Source: Cheilinus undulatus
Lineage: Eukaryota; Chordata; Actinopteri; Labriformes; Labridae
Length of the DNA stretch: 64,000 nucleotides
Direction: 5' to 3'
Assembly (NCBI RefSeq): GCF_018320785.1
Contig: NC_054868.1
Coordinates: forward strand, 43,903,874-43,967,873
Below the pieces are notes generated by a model that was not told the origin of the DNA, searched no databases, and saw nothing but the letters and a program-made list of their open reading frames with translations. This document shows, one piece after another, positions 56,441-64,000 of this stretch. The position numbers were made by a program, and so were the translations under genes. Within the stretch, counting starts at the first letter, position 1. Each line of letters starts with the position of its first letter.

Positions 56441-58489
56441 AGACTGTCTTGCCCAAACCTGTTTCAATTAGTTTACATATTGCAAGAACGATGAAAGCTA
56501 TGCTTCTAAATACTTAGTTAAGTGCTTACAACCCCAAAGCTCCAGTGCCATAGACTGTATAAAAGCTAGACAGCTCAACTGCTGCCTCAAAGTGAAGCCA
56601 AACCACTACTGACTGGCTGCAGTACAATTCATCGGCTCCAATTAGTTCATGCTGGCACATGGGACATGGGTCGAACTAAAAAATCAAAACAAAAAGGTGT
56701 AACATGATCCCATGGTAGATGCTATTGTATGTCTTGGCTCCAAATGGTGTCACCAGTGAAACGTGTTGCATAGGATGTTTTGGCTTCATTTTTGTGCAAC
56801 ATAAGGAGACTGACATTCATCGTCCATGTCTATTTGGAGTCAATGATCTGTATCCTTGGAGAAAATGTTCTTTGAAATGCAAAAACCCATCCTATGTTGG
56901 CCTATCATTTAAATCTCAGTTTTAGTTATGAGTCCTTGATGCTGTACAGTCAACTTGCATGTGTGTTTTTGGTTTAATCAAGTCTTAGTACTGTCTTGTC
57001 CACACCTCTGATCATCTGTAAATGGTAGCAACACATGGAGTCTAGACTCAGCGATACAGACTGCCGAGTCCATACAGGACTGAGGGATTTAATTGACAAA
57101 TACAAACACACCCTGTCAAAAGAGCCACACAACAGCAGACAACAAAAGATGCAAGAAAGATCCAAGACAAACTTCTAAAGCCAGAGAGGAAACGTTCCAG
57201 TGCAGAACAGACGAGAAATCGATAAAACAGACCAGCTGCATACCAAATCACAATCCACCAATCCAAAGATTCACACAGTGAGGTGAAGCAGTGAGCCCCA
57301 GGCAAGACACATAGAATCACACAAACACACAAAGCATTTAGTTTCCTACCTCCTCCATTTGTCTCATCACAGGGCCTCCAGCTGAAATGTGGAGGGGCTG
57401 GAAAACATTCCCACCTCTACCACTGGTCCATAATTTCAGGTACTAATTCAGTTCAAGTTTGTAATGCAGGTATGTCTCTGACATATGTGGTTTAGCAGTT
57501 GAGAACAGATTTTTTTTTAACTCCAAGGTTTTCATACGACTAAAAACAGCAGAGAGGTTAAGTTTTTGTGGAACCTAGAGTAGAAACATACCCCACTAAT
57601 TACAAGAAAACATGCAAGGTTTATTTTTATAACTCACACACCGTAGCATCTAATTGGTGGCATGGCATTTTCATTCACTTCAATGAATGATTCAGTTCGT
57701 TTACATGCATAGTAAAGTTGAGCTATGGTTATAGCATGATTGGATTTTTAACTAGACCACTATGACTTTGCAGTGCACAAAAAAATCTAATGATAGAAGT
57801 AGGTCTGACTCTGCTTCACTGGGGGCAATGAGACTTCATTTAGTTAGTTACTTCTGGGTCTTCCTCCAGTCGACATTGCTGACAAGTTTATAATGTGTAC
57901 GTTTCTTATAAATGCCTTAAGAATGTGTCTGTTTTCAGCAGCAGTACCTCTGCCCATGTTTGAAGATGCTATAAAAGCAATGCCAGAACTCTTGCAATGA
58001 CGCCAGCCTAATGCCTAAATGCAATCAAAATTGCATATCATGCTGCACAGCAGTGACATGGAGAGGTCTGGATAGATATCTCATTTCCATAGATATGAGA
58101 GCAGCAGTGTCTGCAAACCATAGCTCTCAGACAGCCCCTCTCACAGACTGTTAATCTGAGACGCCTAATCCGTCAGAGCGGACATACTTGCTAAAACTTT
58201 CAATATAAAAACAGATTCAACTTTCAGTTAGGTTAGGGTCAGGACTGAGGTGAGTGTTAGGAAACTAAAAGTTAAACGTTAAAACCCTGACATGCAAACC
58301 TAATTACGAAACGTTTACTAAAGCAAACATAGCTTATTTAGCTCCATTAGCTTCATAAACTATGTAGCTAATGTAGCTTAAGCTCATGAAGCTCGTGGAT
58401 ATCTATACTAATCAAACTAACAAAACAACTAACTAAGCTACAAAAGTAGTGTAGGCTACATAGCTACATTCTCAATCAACCAAACTTTA

Positions 58490-58560
58490 TTAATATAGCA
58501 CTTTTCATACAAATAAATCTAGCACAAAGTGCTTTACAAACACACAAATATATAAATCAA
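58490..58560. repeat. short dispersed fish repeat fragment
   Basis: TTTATTAATATAGCACTTTTC and AAAGTGCTTTACAAACACAC form a conserved block found in many fish repeats. Related to 28874-28940. Confidence 0.5.
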
Positions 58561-58639
58561 AAGAAACATGACCTTATCCCACCTCACTTACCCCTGTAAC
58601 TGATTTACAAAAAAAACTGAAAAAATAGTAAAGCACATT

Positions 58640-58905
58640 ATTATTTCTTGATTAATATGTCAAATTATAGTTATTTACTTGCATTCCTGAACCGAAAAAT
58701 GAGTTCTAGTGGCTGAATGTTATGCTTGATTAATTTCTGACTTCTCAGAGAAGCCCAGTGAGCTGGCTCAAATTTGGGTGAATTCAGTTTGAAATTCCTC
58801 ATTCGTGGAGAGTTCACTGAAAATGAAAGAGTCTGCATTAAAGCACTTCATGATTCTGGGTGGTCTCTGAGACAGGTGGTCTAATAAATTTGTTAAGCAC
58901 TGTAC
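58640..58905. mobile_element. Tc1-like element end
   Basis: It ends GGTGGTCTAATAAATTTGTTAA then GCACTGTA, a familiar terminal inverted repeat of a fish Tc1 family. The opposite terminus is missing. Confidence 0.5.
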
Positions 58906-61900
58906 ATAATAAATGTAGCTACATTATGTATATAGCTATGTAAGATGTGGTTACACATTTTCTAATGATCATGTTGCTAAAACTGACTTATCTACATTGG
59001 CTATTGATGTACATTAACTACGTAGCTCCCACAGCTATGTTAGCTGGGTCTATACATAATTTACCACAAGGTTAGACCTCTGACCTTTTTCTCTGTTTTA
59101 TCTATGAAATGTTGCTTAGTCAGTATTGTTTGCAAAGTGGTTATTTTATGAATGTAACTGCCGGACCTTCTTAAAGAATGAAGCTGAATTTTAAATAAAA
59201 TGAGAAATTTGTTGTACTGGAAAATTATGGCACTTCCGTTCCAGCAAAGATGGTGTCGCAGATTAACTGTCTGCCTTCTAAGATCTACAGTCTGCAGCCA
59301 GACTGTCCCGGTAACATGAGGCCCAATTAAAACACCCACTGTTTTTAATACATACAAACATGTTTATCACATTTTTTAATGATGAATTGGATACCGCTGG
59401 ATCCTAGCAATATCCACTTGTAGATTATATTGCAACATCTGCTCTGCCACGCATTCATGTTCATCAGCTTCAAGGTCAGAAACTGGCTTGGAAACAGTGG
59501 AGCATGTGCAGAATGCCTATATCAGTCTGGTCCAACTGAGACGACAAAGAGAAAATCGATCTCCAATCATATCATTAGTCCAAGGAGTCCAGTCTTAGAT
59601 GGGCTTACACAATAATTCAACTTTTTCTAAGTGCATGTAAACGTACTGGACATGAAGAGCTCCAACACTGGTTAATAAGTGAGTTCCGAGTTTTAGTTGG
59701 CAGATATTTTCCAGCTAGGCCAGTCATTTAGTGTTGGCTAACAAAGGGACCTAGTAAATGTAGGGTTTAATTGTGTTGTGTTGTCATTTTTTGTGGCAGC
59801 ATAAACAAGGCAGAAGCAGATGTAGTCTGGTAGGCACCAGTGAGTATATTATTATTTTCCAGTCATACAGGACAATTACACAATTCACAGAAGCATCTCT
59901 CTCATCCAGAACAGTTAATCCAAATCTCTCTCAGATATATTTATTTATATATTTATTAATCCCTTTACTATCGCTCATCTCACATCTTTTTAAACCATCA
60001 TCACAATAAGTGCCTTCATTTTTCACACTGTAAGAATAATCGTCTTTATCACTTAGCATCTTTGTATAGCAGAAAAAACCTGCGATGCCAACTCCCTTTT
60101 TTTGATACAAGCTCAAAGGACAAGATTTGACACATTACTATCCTGCATCGTTACACAGTTACAAAAGAAAAAAAGTTATACAATCTGCCTCACAATAAAA
60201 CATCTCTTATCAGACATTCATTTTTATACATGAAAATAACTTTCCAAGGGTTTTGTGTCGTTGGATAACAGATAAGCTATAATGCATATTCTAATAGTTA
60301 TACATTTACTGCAAAATGGCACAAGATGGCTGCACTTCATCACAGTTGTTGAGGACAATTTTTTCATCCTCATGATTCTGAATCCTAGTTTGGCACTTTT
60401 GAACATCCTGTTTTTGTACGCTAACAGACTACCACCCTCACAAGACTTGACTGAGCTTTGTAACATGTCAAATCCTCCAAAAATGGTTGTTTAAAATCTA
60501 AGAGATATGCCCTCCGTTAATAAATGCACAGTGTTATGTGGTGAATGTAAAAAGAAAGTGAGAAAAAAATGAGCTTTCAGTCAAAAATCGCAGACTTGAT
60601 ACAAACTTAAACTCTTGCAGATTGCATGTACACAGACTTCTAACCTCTGGCTAAATTAAATCAGTTGAAAGATAAGCTCACCACAGCACTGACTTAACAT
60701 AAAGTGTAGAAGTTTTTGGTCCCATTGAAAAGGAAAGTCAACATTAGGAGACGGATTACTCAAACAATCATAGCAAAGCAAGTTGTCAGTTTTCACTTAC
60801 ACTGTATGAATATTAGCAATATGTGATCATAGTACACTCAGCAATATCACTGATAGGTCGTCATATTCAATATGCAATTACAAGGAGGAGGAGGGTGACA
60901 TAGAGACGGAGCAGGTCAGACCAGAGGTCAGACTCGGATGTGAACCTGCTGGTGAGAGCGGCTAGGCGGCATTCAGGAGAGACATTTCTGCACGTAAGAT
61001 AGAAATACAGCCAGTAGAGCTGATAGGTTTGCAAGCCCAAACTTAACATGCATCTAACATTTTATTTCACCAGTGAAACAACCCATGATAACAAGGTTTT
61101 CTCAAGATTTTAACTTACTTATTTGCTTGTTGTTTTGCATAACAATGCCGTCTTTCCTCTGATAATGAGCAAATTTCTGTCATTTTCTCAAGATCTCAAG
61201 AAATTAACCCCTCAGTAAGGAAAAAACAGCAAAGTTATCTTGAAATGACTGCATAAAAATGTGTAAATCTGAAGAAAACAATCAGTAACATCTTGCTATC
61301 ATGGGAAAATGGAATAAAATAAAATTCATGGATGCATGTCTGCTTAGGGTTTCCATAGATATAAGAGCAGCAGTGTACTATGACATGCTAACCAAGGGAT
61401 TCTGATAATCAGTTTCATCACTGGAAACAAGACGAGTTTCATACTGGCAACTTGACACTTCACAAGAAGATTATTCTTCTAAAAGTTAGCACTGGACTGG
61501 AATACCTGTCTGCATTTCCATCTGCATCTTATTCACATAAATAGTTGTTGCATTTTGTAAAATACACTTCCTCAGCTTGATTTCTGAGAATGAAATGAGG
61601 GGATTGATGCCACTCTTATGTGGTCACATGAAGTGCAGAGCTGCAGGGACATTAAGAGTTTCTAATGGGGTAGAACCTATAGAAAAAAGGGCAAAGGTCA
61701 CACCAAGGTCATAGGCTACTGATGGAGAGCTTTTCTGCTAGCATGTCATGAGACCAGCATTTTAAACTTAAATAAGGTACTAGTAAAAATCAAACACTAA
61801 TGATACCCGGGTAAGCAAAACTTCCCTCCTGAAGTTAAAGAAGTTTTCATCCATGATTCTTAGCTTGCCTTTGTTTAGCAGGTTTAAACAGAGTTGATTG

Positions 61901-62202
61901 TGTTCATCATCGTAGATTAGCCGGTTAGCATGCTTACTACGTCTCTGTTAGGAAAGTAAAAAGTAAAGCTGATGATGACTGTACTCTTTTCATTGATTAC
62001 ATTCAATTCACAGTGATGAGATACAACTAAACTACTGTTGACAACAGCAAGGGTAAACTTTCCACAGTTTCCCCTCTGCAGGCAAGAGGGTTCTCACAGA
62101 TTAGATTCTTATAGCGTTAACAAACAAGCTAACAATGCAAACAAAATGCTTAACGGCCTTTATCCTTTCACTAGCTTTTATATAAAATTTTATATTAGTT
62201 TT

Positions 62203-62402
62203 ATTTTTCTTTTTAGATGTTTTTTTGGGGGCTTTTTTTTGCCTTTTTTGGATAGGACAGCTGAAGAGGGACAGGACATATTAGGAGAGAGTGGGGGCTA
62301 GGTAGAACCAAACAGTGCAGAGACCCAGCAACCACTGCACAGAGGACTACAGCTTCCGTATATGAAGTCTGCTCTACATACTGAGCTAAACTGGTGCACT
62401 TA
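62203..62402 (-). mobile_element. tRNA-derived SINE
   Basis: On the plus strand it reads T-rich tail, GGGGCTTTTTTTTGCC, GATAGGACAGCTGAAGAGGG, then ATGAAGTCTGCTCTACATAC and TGAGCTAA, the inverse of the tRNA-like head. Same family as 3210-3385. Confidence 0.65.
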
Positions 62403-63319
62403 TAAATGGTTTATTTGATGAAGTTTAACAAAGGAAAAAGGTATAAGGAAAGAAGGAAAAACAGATACCTGTTCTGGCATTATACTGCAAGGACTCAAAT
62501 CAAGTGTATTTGTGCTGTTTTTTTGTCAAAAGTGGCTCATTATTTTACAGCCAATAGATTTTTATTTGGGATGAGAAATCTAAAAGAAACAAAGAGGCTG
62601 TTTCCTAATTACTGTTTGAAAACAGGCAAACAGACTTTGATCCTTTAAGGCAAACTGAGACTAAATAATATAGAAAAACAAAAAAGTTTCCTGTTTTTCT
62701 TCTAGTTCTTTTGTTTAAAAAAAGAAATGAATCAATAAAACTGATTTCTTATCTTAATGTTTGGTGTTCTGATTAAGAAAAACAGAAAACAAAACAGAAA
62801 ACTGTTGATAGCCTTCTCCAGTATTGCATTCTTTGATCTTCCTTTTTGATCAAAACACAAAAACAAAAGGATGAAAAATGAACCATTTTTCACTTCAATC
62901 TGAACTCCCTGAAAGCACCAAAGGCAGTTTCCCCCCATATTTTGTTTTCCTGTTTTTAAACAGTAATTGGTAAAAGTGTTCCTTCTTGTTTTGATTTCTC
63001 TTTTCAAACTGAAAATCCATTGGCAGTAAAAAAAACACAGAGGGCTGAAAAGCCCTAATAAAACTCTGTTTTAAGATTAAAATAGCGAAAAAAAATGAGC
63101 CGTCCTTTACAATTCCCTCCCCATGCGTAGGGAATGTCAGCGTTGATTGAAACAGGCTGCGGAGTCGAATTCTGATCTTGACTAGCTGCCACATAAACGA
63201 CTTTAAAGCGTCAGGAGCAAAAGCAGGGTACTTTCCATTTCATTTGGACCACTTCTTTGCTTTCTTGCAAGGAATCATATCAACGAGAAATCAAGGTTTA
63301 AGTCAAACCCCTAATGCAC

Positions 63320-63735
63320 TACAATGGATTTTTGCCAATCTCAAATATCCTGATATTTACAAAATAATCTGATACCGATATTTTAATGTTGTTCGGACCC
63401 AAAGATCATTCCTTCAAACATAATTTAAAGTTTGTGGATAAACAAATTAAAAAGTATCAGCCCCTAAAACAGACTTTAAAAGGCAAGGAATGATGGGGAT
63501 TGATAAAAAAAGATTTCTGCTGAGCTAAGTCTGTTGATCCGGCCTAAAACTCCCCTCACTTATTTGTTCATACAGCTGATATTTGCAGCTGATAAAGGCA
63601 GATTTTAATATCCAAAATAACAATTGTAAATATGGAAAGAATTTTTTAGATTTGCCAATAATTATTTTTTACTTTTGAAGCTAATATCTGCTGATACTGG
63701 GATCATACTAATAATATCTTGCATCCCTACTGAAA
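63320..63735. mobile_element. hAT-like MITE remnant
   Basis: It contains scattered CTGATATT and CCGATATT motifs (CCTGATATTTACAAAAT, GATACCGATATTTTAATG, CTGATACTGGGATCATAC) and ends CTTGCATCCCTACTG, the terminal pattern of a common fish hAT MITE. The left end is unclear. Confidence 0.4.
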
Positions 63736-63771
63736 CACCAAACTGCATTATATTTTATTATTTAAAAAAGG

Positions 63772-63940
63772 GTTCTGGGGGACTGATAGCCCAGGGTTCA
63801 AGTTGGCATACCCAACGTGGGCAACCTGGGTTCAACACCGACCTGTGGCTCCTTCCCCTCACTCCCTCTCTCTCTGGTTTCTGCACTGTCCTGGCTCAAT
63901 TAAGGCATAAAAAGCCAAAAAATAAATCTTTAAAAAGGGG
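63772..63940 (+). mobile_element. tRNA-derived SINE
   Basis: It has the tRNA-related head (GACTGATAGCCCAGGGTTCAA, GGGTTCAACACCGACCTGT), a pyrimidine-rich body (CTCACTCCCTCTCTCTCTGG) and the end TAAGGCATAAAAAGCCAAAA. Same family as the copies at 3210, 38258 and 62203. Confidence 0.75.
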
Positions 63941-64000
63941 GTTACTGCCACCCCCAAAAACAGCGTTCATGGACATAGGCCCTAAAATTGTCTCGACCTG

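Larger units (their letters stand above)
58130..59305. mobile_element. second GTAGCT-rich element, interrupted
   Basis: The right end TACAGTCTGCAGCCAGACTG matches that of 55333-56440, and GTAGCTAATGTAGCTTAAGC-type motifs recur at 58320-58460 and 58910-59050. A Tc1-like end (58640-58905) and a short repeat (58490-58560) lie inside. The left edge is uncertain. Confidence 0.4.
54770..64000 (-). other. prkcb: prkcb intron (upstream of the last coding exon)
   Basis: This stretch should separate the beta-II exon from the rest of the kinase gene. I found no kinase-domain exon. It contains GTAGCT-rich putative MITEs, a Tc1-like end, a short dispersed repeat and two SINEs. Confidence 0.6.

Noticed and set aside
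57048-57332. 94-codon Cys-rich minus-strand frame
   Set aside because: No splice signals, similarity or start context; lies in a prkcb intron.
1-64000. Retroviruses, LTR elements or other capsid-bearing elements
   Set aside because: I saw no LTR pair, primer site, or gag, pol or env similarity. The mobile DNA recognised is Tc1, hAT, putative piggyBac-like, LINE and SINE.

Overview
This is a eukaryotic nuclear window, almost certainly from a percomorph-type teleost fish. It carries spliced, intron-rich genes with GT-AG junctions. Intergenic space and introns are packed with Tc1-like transposons, non-autonomous hAT elements, tRNA-derived SINEs and decayed LINE pieces of kinds common in fish. 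I read three protein-coding genes, all on the minus strand: prkcb (only its last coding exon, 54617-54769), cacng3 (four coding exons, 38795-48360) and rbbp6 (twenty coding exons, 8379-30275). The order and orientation prkcb, cacng3, rbbp6 match the human 16p12 block, so this is conserved microsynteny.

Layout. 1-8378: no coding exon recognised; it holds the putative rbbp6 3' end and Tc1, LINE and SINE copies. 8379-30275: rbbp6, reconstructed with every exon phase compatible, giving 1,767 residues (human about 1,792). Its introns carry a hAT copy (10544-11802), a TTAA-bounded foldback element (20057-21473), a hAT composite (22199-23920) and a nested hAT pair (29221-29974). 30276-31240: rbbp6 5'UTR and GC-rich promoter. 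31872-33228: two identical tRNA-Leu(AAG) genes in a tandem duplication. 32521-38640: Tc1-like and hAT elements, including one element nested inside another inside a third. 38795-48360: cacng3, with an intron of about 8.3 kb rich in repeats. 48361-54616: intergenic space plus probable prkcb 3'UTR. 54770-64000: prkcb intron with GTAGCT-rich repeats, a Tc1 end and SINEs.

The three genes do not form one pathway. rbbp6 encodes a RING-type ubiquitin ligase and pre-mRNA 3'-processing factor. cacng3 encodes a TARP auxiliary subunit of AMPA receptors. prkcb encodes a conventional protein kinase C, and the exon present is the beta-II type C-terminus. I found no convincing new multi-gene system. The most interesting items are structural: nested transposons, an element with a tandem-repeat interior, the tRNA duplication, a possible DWNN-only rbbp6 isoform, a long upstream ORF, and the apparent absence of a prkcb beta-I exon. 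Repeat-family names come from recalled consensus patterns, not from a search.
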